From Plazaster borealis (Eukaryota; Echinodermata; Asteroidea; Forcipulatida; Labidiasteridae): a stretch of DNA of 64,000 nucleotides. The first letter of the stretch is position 1, and each line of letters starts with the position of its first letter. A program made the position numbers and the translations under genes. The notes beneath the pieces were generated by a model. That model was not told the DNA's origin, made no database searches, and saw nothing but the letters and a program-made list of their open reading frames with translations. Below, piece after piece: positions 11,925 to 23,000 of the stretch. The stretch is from the NCBI GenBank assembly GCA_021014325.1, contig CM037476.1:22604827-22668826 (forward strand), given 5' to 3'.

Positions 11925-11930
11925 AATAAA
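11925..11930 (+). promoter_or_regulatory. Candidate polyadenylation signal of the Regnase gene
   Basis: AATAAA lies 845 bp after the stop codon, just beyond the hairpin repeat array. It is the first canonical hexamer I noticed downstream. Later AATAAA motifs exist, so a longer 3' UTR is possible. Confidence 0.4.
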
Positions 11931-11944
11931 CAATTAAAATGAAA

Positions 11945-12980
11945 CTTAGTGGTCACACCTCCCCTTTAAAACTTATCTATTTTGGTCTGAGGGGACATCC
12001 GCATCTAATATTTGGAAAACTTTACCCGGTGCTCATCACTTTGTGGTAGCAAACTACAAAATTCTTGCACATCTTTCCTGGAATTGAATATTTCGTTTCT
12101 GAAAAACAAACTGACCGATCTAACCACTCATGGAAAGAATGAGGTGTAAACCGATAACACCAACCACAACAACAGGACAAAGAGCAAGTTACCCAAACAA
12201 CAAGCAGATTATTGTTGTGTGTTTTATACTGAATTGAAAAACCAACTTATTTGAATTGTGGTAAACCCTGACTTTGATGTCCTCGTCTGACATAAATCGA
12301 AAGCGGGGAAAAAAAGGATCCCATGTCCTGACATCGATTGATGTTTTATAACTCCCTCTTCCCTGTTTCTCATGTGATTTTAACAAAAACAGTTGCTGCA
12401 AGACAGAAAGCGTTTTTGTTTTGTTGAGAATATAGTTTCGAAGCATTTCCTTAAATAATGTGATCACTTTCGATTAGATCTATTTTGACTCATATTTTGT
12501 AAACGGTAATCAGAAACTTTTGATTGTCAAGCACAAGGAAATTACGATAGAATAAGTCCCTGGTTTGTGACGACTTTAAATGGAGAGGTTTTTGTTAACA
12601 TGATATGAATTTTGTAATGTGTGAAATCATGTGGTATTTTTGAGGAAAGGGGAAAAAAAAAAAAAAAGTTTAGATAATTTTTGCACCTTTTTTTTACTTC
12701 AAGGTTACACCACCAATACTAATTCATCTTTTTGTTTCTAAATTGTTTATTCAAATTTGTAATCCCCATCCTTGTGTCCTCTGGAGTTTCTCTGAAATGA
12801 GTTTCTGAAGCAGATATTATTTCAGATTGTTTTTACTTTCTTCTTCTTTTGTTTTGTCGAGTTCTTCTCTTGTTACTATTGGTGTCCTCTCCTGCTCAAC
12901 TGGCTCCCTTCCACAAAACTCCCAGGAGACTGTGAAGACTAAGCCGACATTACACAAGCCATGGGGTTTCCACATAATAC
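11945..12980. other. Intergenic sequence after the Regnase gene
   Basis: AT-rich unique-looking sequence with a poly-A run near 12653-12667. No gene, tRNA or clear repeat seen. Confidence 0.45.
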
Positions 12981-13266
12981 CGGGGCTCAATTTCATAGAG
13001 CTGCTTATCAGCCGATTTTTAGCTTACTGCGCAAGTTTCCATTTCATAGCGCTGCTAACAGTAAGCACACGAAAAGGCATGCTAACCTTCCGGTGCTTAC
13101 TGTATGATAATGAATGACGTAACAATGGAAATCCATGGTGAACGCGCAAGCTGGCCGCCTAATTTTCTTGGTAACCTGTGAAATACGCTTACGCTCCAGC
13201 ATATTTTCAAGCAAATTTTCAGAAAAATTTGCTTACCATTAAGCAGCGGTATGAAATTGGCCCCAG
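12980..13266 (+). mobile_element. Foldback element with CAGGGCCC-type ends
   Basis: The ends GGGGCTCAATTTCATAGAGC and ATGAAATTGGCCCC are inverted copies. The interior carries the family signatures GTTTCCATTTCATAGCGCTG and AATGACGTAACAATG. The same element recurs at 42637-42906 and 50628-50911. It is non-autonomous, with no coding capacity. Confidence 0.75.
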
Positions 13267-14196
13267 TTGTACAAAACTAACAAACCCATGTACGGAATGC
13301 TAGCCTAGAAGGTGTAGTACTTTCCGGCAGTCTGGTACCCATGTATAGGAGGGTTTAAATGTTGTTTGTTGGGGTCATTTTCATACCAATGATCTTCAGA
13401 ACCTTCAAATCTGCTCATATTTATGTAAAAATTAACATCTGGAAAAATACATTGTGGTTACTATCGTGTGCATAGAGGATATATAGTTTTAATATTTCTT
13501 CATCTAAGGTGAAGGTAAAAGGAATTTTATGTAAATATTTAAATTTCAAAAGAAAATGAAATTTAAAGGGAAACAACGAGACCTACCACAGGTTACTAGA
13601 TGTCAAATATTTGTCGGTGGTGTTGGGGTAATTTACTTTCATAACACTACTGTACATGTGTTGACATGTTTTTAATTTCTTGGAAAGACTTCTGTACATA
13701 AAAAAAACTCAGAAAGTTTTGCCTCAATTTTTAAATGTTTTTTAAATTGAGTGATTTGGACGCAATTCCATATCCATGAATTTCACGCAAGCTATTTGAC
13801 TTGTGCCGCCTTAATGCAAGGCAAGATGATGACCAGAGTTCTAGGTACAGTACAGTATATTACTGCACTTTGTTAACTAATAAAGCATGTCATGAACTGC
13901 TAGTAAAATGTAAGGACAATTGTCTAATATTTTTATCCCCTGTTTTTGTTGTTGGCTGTGCTAACATAGGGGTATATATATACATGTCAAAGTTTGTATG
14001 AATGTGTTTTATGAATGTACAAAATATGTAATTCATCGGAATGAAACAAGCTCAGTTTTAGGAGGAGCTGCGTTGTATTATTTTGTTGTGTGTGTAAATT
14101 TTAAACGAGATGGAACTTTTCAGTATTTGGGGAAATCTTCTCCACCCAGCCACTTTTCTTTTTAATATGACCAAAAATAGGATCTTGTTTATACCA

Positions 14197-14387
14197 GGGC
14201 CCCATTTCATAGAGCTGCTTAAGCAGAAAACACTGCTTAACAAGTTGCTTAGCATATTGCTTAGCAGAAATGAGCAGGATACCAGTCACAAATTGTACAT
14301 TTGACATGTTAGTTTGGCCTCATTCTGGTTGTGCATAAATTTTTGGTTGTGCTTAGCTACTTTTTGTGCTCTATGAAATTGGGGCCA
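14197..14387 (+). mobile_element. Shorter foldback of the same CAGGGCCC family
   Basis: It begins GGGCCCCATTTCATAGAGCT and ends CTATGAAATTGGGGCC, with GCTTAGCAG motifs inside. It is about 190 bp long and internally rearranged relative to the 280 bp form. Confidence 0.65.
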
Positions 14388-15167
14388 GATGTTGTCGGTC
14401 GTGATGCAAAGTGAAAACATGGCAGATTCAGCATGATTTTTCATATTTTTTTTTATCTTGAGCTGAAGGTCCATCATTGAAAGGCCAGTATCATGCTGGT
14501 CATGTTCCTGGTATACTTTACCAGTCATGTCTAGTGATTTTCAATTGATGAAAGAAGGACCCGACTTCTTCACCTTTCAGCCTCTTTTTGGTTACATTGA
14601 TTTGTATTGGAGGGTGGGGTGGGTGGCTGAACCATGAAAAGGTATTTACAAAGTGGAAAGATGGAAATCGTTGGTGAAGTAAATTCAAGATTCTTAGATA
14701 AGTATTCAAAGAGAGTTAATTTTAAATGTAAAGTATGTATAGCAGTCACTCTGAGGTGTATTACCTCTGGATGAGGTCTCACTGTACTGTGGAAAAAGAA
14801 AACACAAACAAAGATTATATTGACAAAATACTTGCATTGACTGCAAGGGAAATTTTATAAAAAATAAAACCAATCTCAGTTAGATACCTTTAATGAAGAA
14901 ACCGTCTTAGCTTTTGAAAATAAGGCGATTGAACCAAGCATTTTTTTAATAACCATAATTTTTTTCATATTTATCTGAGAACTGAAGATCACAAAACCAA
15001 CCAAAAATGTAACGGTTGTGTTCTGTCCAACTAATCCGGCTGGCTAGTTTATTGTAAATCACCGATTGTTCATATTGCTTCAAATTACAAGTCACACAGA
15101 GTTGTAAGGGAACCATAAAATATGTACCAGTGAAAAAGCTGGCGGACTAGAGAAATGACAAAATAAC

Positions 15168-15412
15168 TGGGATCAGTTTCATGGCTCTGCTTTACCGTAA
15201 GCAAAGAATTGGCACTTTATAAGCAGGGAATTCTGTGCTACATGTACTGTACATTAAGGGTATTTCACAGGTTAGCAGGGAATTTTAGCTTGTGTGCATG
15301 CATAACTCCACACTACTAGGTATTCTTCGCTCACGCAGCTAGTGCAGAAATTCGGCACTTGCCCTGTAAGCGAAGATTGGTGATTGCAAGTGCAGAGCCA
15401 TGAAATTGTGCC
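15168..15412 (+). mobile_element. Diverged foldback of the CAGGGCCC family
   Basis: The ends TCAGTTTCATGGCTCTGC and GCAGAGCCATGAAATTGTGC are inverted copies around an interior rich in GCTTAC and TTTCACAGG. Relationship to the other copies is by end similarity only. Confidence 0.5.
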
Positions 15413-15580
15413 CTTGTCCCCCTGCCTAACCCTGCTGCATGGGTAGGATAGCAGTGAGCAATTTGGACAGTGATCCATGGTGCGGTCTGCTTCTCTGTAC
15501 TCACAGATGGTAGGGCTGGACTTGATGAGATTTTGTGATAAAATCTTCACAGATTATTTATATATTTTTATTTGGGACAT

Positions 15581-15734
15581 GGGCCCGATTTCACAAAGAA
15601 TAGAGATTGATCTTAAGCTCAAGCTGTGTATCAATATTATTGCTAAGCAAAGTGTGATGTCACAATACAAATCACTATGGTGATACTGACAACTCATCTT
15701 AAGATGAATCTTAGTGCTTTGTGAAATCGAGCCC
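15581..15734 (+). mobile_element. 154-bp palindromic element
   Basis: Terminal inverted repeats GGGCCCGATTTCACAAAG and CTTTGTGAAATCGAGCCC enclose ATTGATCTTAAGCTC-type sequence. A related but broken copy starts at 52763. Confidence 0.65.
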
Positions 15735-17100
15735 AGAACTTTCTATTAATAAACCCCACATTATTTCATCTCTTAAAAGTTTCTAGATCATAAAAAAGCT
15801 CAAGAGTTTGTTCAACTGCTTCACTAGATACATGCTTTAATTGATTTCTTGTTTTATAATATACAAGGGACTTAAAAAATATTTCCTATGGAAGATGTGC
15901 TTAATAATTGTACATAAGATTTAAGTTTTTATGTTCGAACCAAAAAATAGTCATTGTATCATACGTATCTCTATATATTATGATTTAATGTTGCTACCCC
16001 ACTAAAAAATCATGTAATTTGAGTTGTATGAAAGGACAAGTGTAATATGCATGAAGTACTGCCTGGTTTGTTGTTTTCATTGTAATATTAAACAAGGAAA
16101 TGAAACAATTACTCATAGACGTGGTGTTATTCCCCCTTTATTTTTGATGCTTCAATTTCATCACTCAAAATAATAAATGTTTTCCCCCTAAAAGGTTGCC
16201 CCCCCCCCATACTAAAACAAACCCAATTTTTGAAACATTTCCCATGGCGAACATAAAAGCATGAATTCAGTGTCTGCAAAACACAAGTAGAAGTTTGGTA
16301 TCCAATCCATGTATTTATTCAACAAGATATTGGCATTAATTTCTTTTAGAAAGGTTCCTTTTGAAAAGATTCACCTTCACAATTATTTCAGAGCTGCCAA
16401 CTCTCCTTGATTCTGCAGAAAGATCCCTGAAAATCAACCAATCTTTCCATGTTCTGAAGAACAAATTTGAAAATCTTGCTGAATGTGGAAACTTTGTTCT
16501 TATTATGTTGAATGTAATTCTAAATATCTCCATGATTGTTGTACAACATTTCCCTGATTGTAAGATGCAAGTGTTGGCAGCTCTGTTATTAAGAAAAATG
16601 AAACCAAGACTCATTTGAATATTTGTTAACTAACCTCACCAAATAGACAGGTTGTAATAGACCTTTATCATGCTGCCACCATCTTGGTCATGTTCCCTGT
16701 ATCCAATAACAGTAATGAATGCTAGTACTCATTGAACTGAAAAGGGAACCAGACTATTTTTTCTTCCAGCCTCGGTTTGGCCGCTGGTTCAGATTGGAGA
16801 AAATCAAGATGGCCACACCATGAGAAAGGTCTATAGATGCCATTTTTACGGGAAGTTGCATTTTGGCTTGCAGGCGCATCAAGCGCTCAAATTATTAACG
16901 CAGCCGTAATGTTCACTCACCAATCGTACAATGAGTTTTGTGTTTTGCGCGCGCTCTGCACGCCGTTCTCACGTGAAGCGCATGACTTGTGCGTTCCAAA
17001 TTGCCCGTAAAGATGGCTGGTTTACATCATACTGCAACCTATCATAATAGGGCAAAGATGGCTTTACTATGTCGGTATCCCCCCCTCCACACCAATGTGC
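15735..17100. other. Intergenic sequence
   Basis: Mostly AT-rich. An inverted patch (AGAGCTGCCAACTC near 16390 and GTTGGCAGCTCTG near 16573) bounds about 200 bp that may be another foldback. Short open frames here are the two strands of that repeat. No gene recognised. Confidence 0.4.
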
Positions 17101-17107
17101 AATGGCT

Positions 17108-17400
17108 TGGCGAGGCCGAGCAGTCAAGCGTGTCATGGCTGAGCGGTCAAACGCACCGGGGACTCGAGCTCTGGTGTTTCTGATCAGCAGAGTGTGGGTT
17201 TGAGTCCTGGTCTTGACACTAATTGTGTCCTTAAGCAAGACGCTTAACCATTCATCCTTCTAATGGGACGTAAGGCCAGAGGTCCTGTGTGTTGGTTAAT
17301 ACACGTAAAAGAACCAACCACATTTATGAAGAGAAGGGGTTTTCCCCGGTGTTTCTTGCATGAAATTAAAAACTAATGGCATTCTTTGAAATTGGGGTTG
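17108..17400 (+). repeat. tRNA-headed SINE (Leu/Ser-like head, type B body)
   Basis: An A-box-like TGGCTGAGCGGTCAAACGC is followed by GAGCAGAGTGTGGG-type variable arm sequence and a B-box-like GGGTTTGAGTCCTGG. The body contains ACGTAAAAGAACC and a CCCCGGTGTTTCT tail signature. Other copies lie at 22318-22690, 26462-26822, 29140-29600, 57860-58175 and 61330-61648. Confidence 0.8.
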
Positions 17401-17699
17401 GGCGTTTTTGAACTCTGCAAAAGAATATTCCAATCCTATCAGACATTTTGGGGTGCAATTGTCGCTAGAGTAAGTTTAAACCGTGCAAGGGGTCGTTCAA
17501 AGAGTTCTACTATCGTTTTGTAATATAACTGTGTATGTGGCAGTATCAATGTGCATAAAGATAATAGCTACCCCCTACTTTTCCCATTGTTTTTATTCAC
17601 TTTTGATTTCCTCCTCTGCTTCTACTGTAGAAATAATCAACATTTCACACACCTTTTATGCTGTACACAGCCTTATGACCCCCACCTGTTGTACACTTT

Positions 17700-18062
17700 G
17701 TATGACAATGAAAATATTGAACATTTTGGGCTGCCCTCCCCAAGGCATGCTACCTGAAAGAAAAAGACCCTTCTCACTTTCGTTCATACGTTCATCTCAA
17801 CAGTCATTGCTTACTACAACTACAAGAGCTAACATTTTTTATGGTCAAAGATCAGTTTCTTACGTTGCTCCATTTCTTTGGAATAGTCTTCCTGTGCATA
17901 TTCGCCAGGCTAGTTCTTTACACTGTTTTAAGTCTCTGTTTGAAGCTGCTTATTTGTAATCTGGTTACTTGTAATGTTCTTTCACTCATTGTATATTGTT
18001 CTCTTTATGCGCTTAGAGGCTTTTGCATTAGGCGCTTTACAAATGTCTTTATTATTATAATT
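17700..18062 (+). pseudogene. 5'-truncated LINE: reverse transcriptase C-terminus and 3' tail
   Basis: The frame ending at 17959 contains SYVAPFLWNSLPVHIRQASS followed by LHCFKSLFEA. This is the typical extreme C-terminus of CR1/RTE/Jockey-group non-LTR reverse transcriptases. After the stop comes the tail motif GCATTAGGCGCTTTACAAAT and a TTATTATTAT end, typical of these elements. The upstream catalytic domain is absent. Confidence 0.75.
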
Positions 18063-19594
18063 TATTATTTTTTGAGAATCGGTTAGACAATGCTTGAGTA
18101 CCTTCCTGTGGCAAGCAATGTACCAACTCATCCGTTTCACTCACATCCGACTTTTCAATTCTAAATTTTAATACAAAAATTCCTGGAAGTGGAACAACTT
18201 CCTTGTCCACAAGCTCCGGTAACTTGACACCGGCTAACAGAGTTCCTCATCAACAGTTTGCACAGTTCAACTTCATCGAGCTCAGAAGTACAGATAAGAC
18301 CAAAATACCATGTGACGCACTATAGAAACTTCCCGATATAGGTCATCTTAACTTTGGGTTTTGGCATTTAGCCATGTCATCACGCCTTCTAATTTGTCAA
18401 TGCAGCCAAGTGGTTCATGGACAAATCATGCAAGGAATATCACAAAACTTGCACGTGCTGCACGGAGTATTAACGCGTAATATATGCATGGTTGTGTTTT
18501 AAAGAAATGATGCATCAAGGATCATAGCTCGTAAAGATTGCCGACATTACACTGTGTGATGTCAAGTGGGAACTATCTATAAACACTGCAACTCTGACTG
18601 GTTCCCAGTCTTGCAAATCAAGTTGGCGTTGATTATTTTCTGCTTATTATATTGGTTTGTTTTTTTGAGTCACCTGTGAAAGTTTCAATTGAATTCAGTA
18701 CCTACTTGTTGAGAAAACTGTGAATGTATTTTCATCAGCAGTGTTGAATCCATCCACATTTAGTAAGGTGACAGCGGGTACCAACTGTCTCTGGTCGTAT
18801 TGAGGGCAGCATTCAAACAGACACCACAAACATTTCCAACAGTCGCCTGTGGATGATCTTTTGAGATATATACTTTTATTGATTTCTAATCAATGGGGCA
18901 TTTCAGACGAAATAATTTTGCAGGATGCTTATTCCATTACTATCTTTTTAACAGGTAATCTTTTGGATAAAAATTACACAAATTCTTATCAGGGTCATTA
19001 CCAAAGTATGACCCTTCCTTTAAAGGAACGTTACAGAACTGGTAATTAAAATTTTCTTTATGATCACAGATTTACATAAAACTTACACGGTCTAATGATG
19101 ATGATAGTAGAAAACATCCCTAGAAATATTTCTGTCTGAAATGCCATATTTGATGAGAAATAAATAAAACTAATTTCCGATTGGAGTTTATCGCTCATGA
19201 GCGTTTTATTTATGCATTGTATAACACATGCAAATGTGTAATCGGTTTTTCACTATTTTCTCGTGACCCAGATGGCTGATCGATCTCAAACTTCTACAGG
19301 TTTGTCAGTTTATGTATATGGTGGATTATATAAAGTGCTTACACTGCCAGTTAGCAAAAACCAATTCTGTAATGTTCCTTTAAGCTACCAATTCAAGCTT
19401 CAAAATAAACTTGTCATAAGAGTGCGCCTAGATCCACGTAACTGAAAATAGTCATTCTGAAGTAACAAACTCTATATCAAGACAGATGGTGAAGTAATCC
19501 CAGAGGCTAGATAATAAAGGTTTATATAAACAGCGCCCTCTGCAGTTAGGATAACTCCATGTAATATAACAGATGATGAATATGACAAAGGACT
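18063..19594. other. Intergenic sequence, possibly part of the CRYZL1 3' flank
   Basis: No gene or clear mobile element seen. The sequence is AT-rich with scattered short open frames lacking any recognisable motif. Confidence 0.4.
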
Positions 19595-19978
19595 TATAGC
19601 CATTATTTTTTTAATGAGAGATTGCCTAACATCACAAGGCCTGACAGCCACCTCAAGGTGAGGGCTACACTTAACCGATTTAGGCTGTCGACCCAAATCA
19701 ACTGTCACCAGGGGCACGTTGCCACCTACTCCTGGGGCTGAAACAGGGTTACCCCCTTCACAGTCCGTAAGGATGTAGGCACGGGTATCATCCACTAAGA
19801 GCCTGGCTGGTAGAGCAGAATGCACTACATTCCCAACATTTTACAAAGCAATTATGGTTAAGTGCCTTGCTCAAGGGCATGCACAAGTGTCATGACCGGG
19901 ATTCAAACCCACACTCTGCTGCTGACAACACCAGAGCTTGGGTCCAGTAAACTAGACCCCTCACCCACGACACAACAC
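19595..19978 (-). repeat. tRNA-headed SINE (Leu/Ser-like head, type A body), reverse strand
   Basis: On the minus strand it starts with the tRNA-like head containing GGGTTTGAATCCCGGTCATG. Then comes the body with AGTGCATTCTGCTCTACCAG and GTGCCCCTGGTGACAGTTGA. Sister copies lie at 25008, 52937 and 56805. It lies 85 bp past the CRYZL1 stop, so it may be transcribed in the 3' UTR. Confidence 0.85.
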
Positions 19979-20062
19979 ATATTACGTTAGCCCAGTGGAC
20001 TCGTCCGTGGTGCAGCGCTATGGAGACTGTGGTCCTACTGGGGATAGTGTTATGGTACAATC

Positions 20063-23000
20063 CTACATCTTGACGATAGTCTTTCCTATCCGTTGACCTG
20101 GAAGACTATTATAAGCTTCACACGCCTCCTCAAGGCTGACACAGCGAGAAATATTTGGTCTGTGGAGACAAAATTATAAATAAAGTTTGAATTCAGCAAA
20201 CTATAGTAATAATACTGAGTTCTTATATAGCCCTTTATCACACCTGATGTGCGTATCAGAGCACTCAGTATTTTTTTCCTGCAGGACTTGAACTTGCAAC
20301 CTCCGGATTAACCTGCCAGCGCTCTACCAACTGAGCCATTTAGCCCTAATGTTAGGGCGAGACACCATTAGGGCTAGATAGCTCAGTTGGTAGAGCGCTG
20401 GTACGTTAACCTGGATGTCGCAGGCTCAAATCCCGCTCTAGTCAATTTTTCTTTCTTCAACCAAAGATTATTCAAAAATAATTCATTATAATTTAAAATA
20501 GTACCTCAGAACTCCATTGCCCATCTCGTTGATTACAGACTGAAGAATATCTGATATATTTTTATTAATGGAATTTAAGTCTCAACTTGTATTAAAGGCA
20601 GGGTATACTTTTGGTAATTACTCCACAAGTTAATGACCATAAACACTTACTTGGTAAAGAGCACTGTTGATATTATAAAACATTGTTAGAACAACCCCCT
20701 TTGAAGTAATGTAGTTTTGGAGAAGGAGGTAATTTTTCACCCAAATATTTGAATCTGAGAAGGGTTCCGGCATGAAGCCTTTCTCAGTCATCTGAAAGCA
20801 ACAAGGGTGTTTTTTCTTTCATTATTTTCTTGCAACTTTGATGACCAATTGAGCCCAATTTTGTTACAAGCTTGTTATTTTATGCATGTATTGGGATACA
20901 CCAAGTGAAGATACTGGTCTTTGACAGTTACCATAAGTATAAAGGCTTTAAGTGCAGTACCTGTAAATTATTAAACAGCACTCTGCACTAATGACGTCAC
21001 TTTTGCTCAAAATACCCAGACAAACCACATCAGCGCGCCAGACCACAGGAGTGCAGTCAGTACACACGAATAAACATACAGCTTGTCCCTGAGTTTTAAT
21101 TTTGTTTCAATAATAATTAACACATTGTTTGTGTATTTATTATAAAAGCTAAAACCAAATAAAACACATTGTAATGAGTATTTTTGTTGTTCATATTTTG
21201 TCATTAGATATAATTGAAAACAAAGATTTAAAAAAAAATTTAAAAAAAGTTATTTGTTTGACGTGTTTTCTGGTAACCGATACGCGCGAGACTTGCACAG
21301 TCTATTTTGACTCCCAAAGTGGTGAGGCGTGGCAGACAGTAGCCATGTTTGGCGGTGGTGCAAGAGGTCATTTAGATATCGAATGCGCATGCTTATGATT
21401 CTGGAGTTTAGTTAAAAATGTTTGTCAAGGATACGAAGGAATCTTCCAAGTTGCCCACAGGACAAGTTCCAGACCGTCTCATTAAGGAATGAGATGCTGG
21501 CACCTCTCATGTGAAGAAGACGGGAATCAGGTGGATCCAGCTATGAGGAAAGGAAGAGATCATTATTCAAGTCCATTAATTTTCAAAAACTTGAGTAACA
21601 AATTACAAAGTGGCAACAGAGTCATCAAGGAAATCAAGGTTCATTTATATTCCAGTGTCAAAATAAAAACAACAAGAACAATCTAAATGGTCCCTATAAT
21701 GGGACCATATAATGGTCCCTATAATGACATGCGAATACAAATAATATTAAGTGAACCACGGAGGTTCATGGTCGAGTCGAGCCACCAATCAACAAAATAT
21801 AATAATAGGTCTCAATGCATGTTCACTATAAATGTGTGCATGCTATAGAAATTGAACACAGAGAATGCTGAGCTCAATTGTCATATTTTGCACCCCCTAT
21901 ATGAGATTTCTTTTGATCTTTGTTTTGTCCCTGTACTTAACATCCCTCCCGTATGCTTTGTACACAAAATTCCTTCGTATCCTTTGTGTAAAGCACCTTA
22001 AGCGTATTTTTTAGGCGGATTTTGGCACTATATAAATACTGTCTATTATTATTATTGTCTACAAATCTTGTTACCTGAAGATCCATTTGTGTCGTGACCC
22101 ATCGGCCACCCACCCCTAGGGCTGAGATGACCTCATGTTTTGTTGGAAGTGTCTGAAGTTTCTTCTGTTTCCTTGGACTGAGCATCGGGTCCACCTCCTC
22201 CTTCGGGAACATGCTCACTGGGACAAGAAGACAATCATGGATTCAAAAAGAGGACACAGAATCTCAAACAGCGCCTTCACTGAACTCAAAAGGAAGGCAT
22301 ATCATTGGCCGAGAGTTGTGCGTGATGCACACACGTACGTAACGCCAAGCAGTTAAGAGCACCGGACTTAAGCTCTGGTGTTTCTGATCAGCAGAGAGTG
22401 GGTTCAAGTCCCGGTCATGACACTTGTATCCTTGAGCAAGATGCTTTACCATAATTGCTTTGTCCTTCGGATGGGACATTTAAGCCGTAGGTCCTGTGTA
22501 CTAGCATTGGTAGTGCACGTAAAAGAACCCAGAACACTTATCGTGGAGGAGTAGGGGGTTAACCCCGGTGTTTCTGGTTCACATAGCAAGCACCCTTGTT
22601 TACAGGTTTCATCAGGAGTAATTAAGTTCACCTATGATGCATCCTTGGTTTCATTACCAGAAATATATAATGATAATAATAATAATAATGGCGGCCAATG
22701 CAAGGGGTCTATAGTTTAAAGGTAGGGTCATAGATTGTTTTTTGTCAATAAAAGCGGCAGCTAAGCCTGGACGATATCACGATAATATCGTCACGATACG
22801 ATATTGAAAACAATATCGTCAATATCGATGTTGGTTTTGAAAATCTCGATATATCGTGACAAAGACAATATTCTCAGAATATCGTCGATAATTCAAAAAA
22901 TTCAACAGAACTGCTTGCGCGGACATCGCAAACATAAGAAAACTTTGTTACTCCATGGTACATGGAGATTACTCGGATCACAACTTTGGCGTGCCACATG

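Noticed and set aside
19472..19825. 117-codon minus-strand open frame
   Set aside because: It is the type A SINE body; the same peptide ([14 protein letters not shown]) appears in the 56954 copy.
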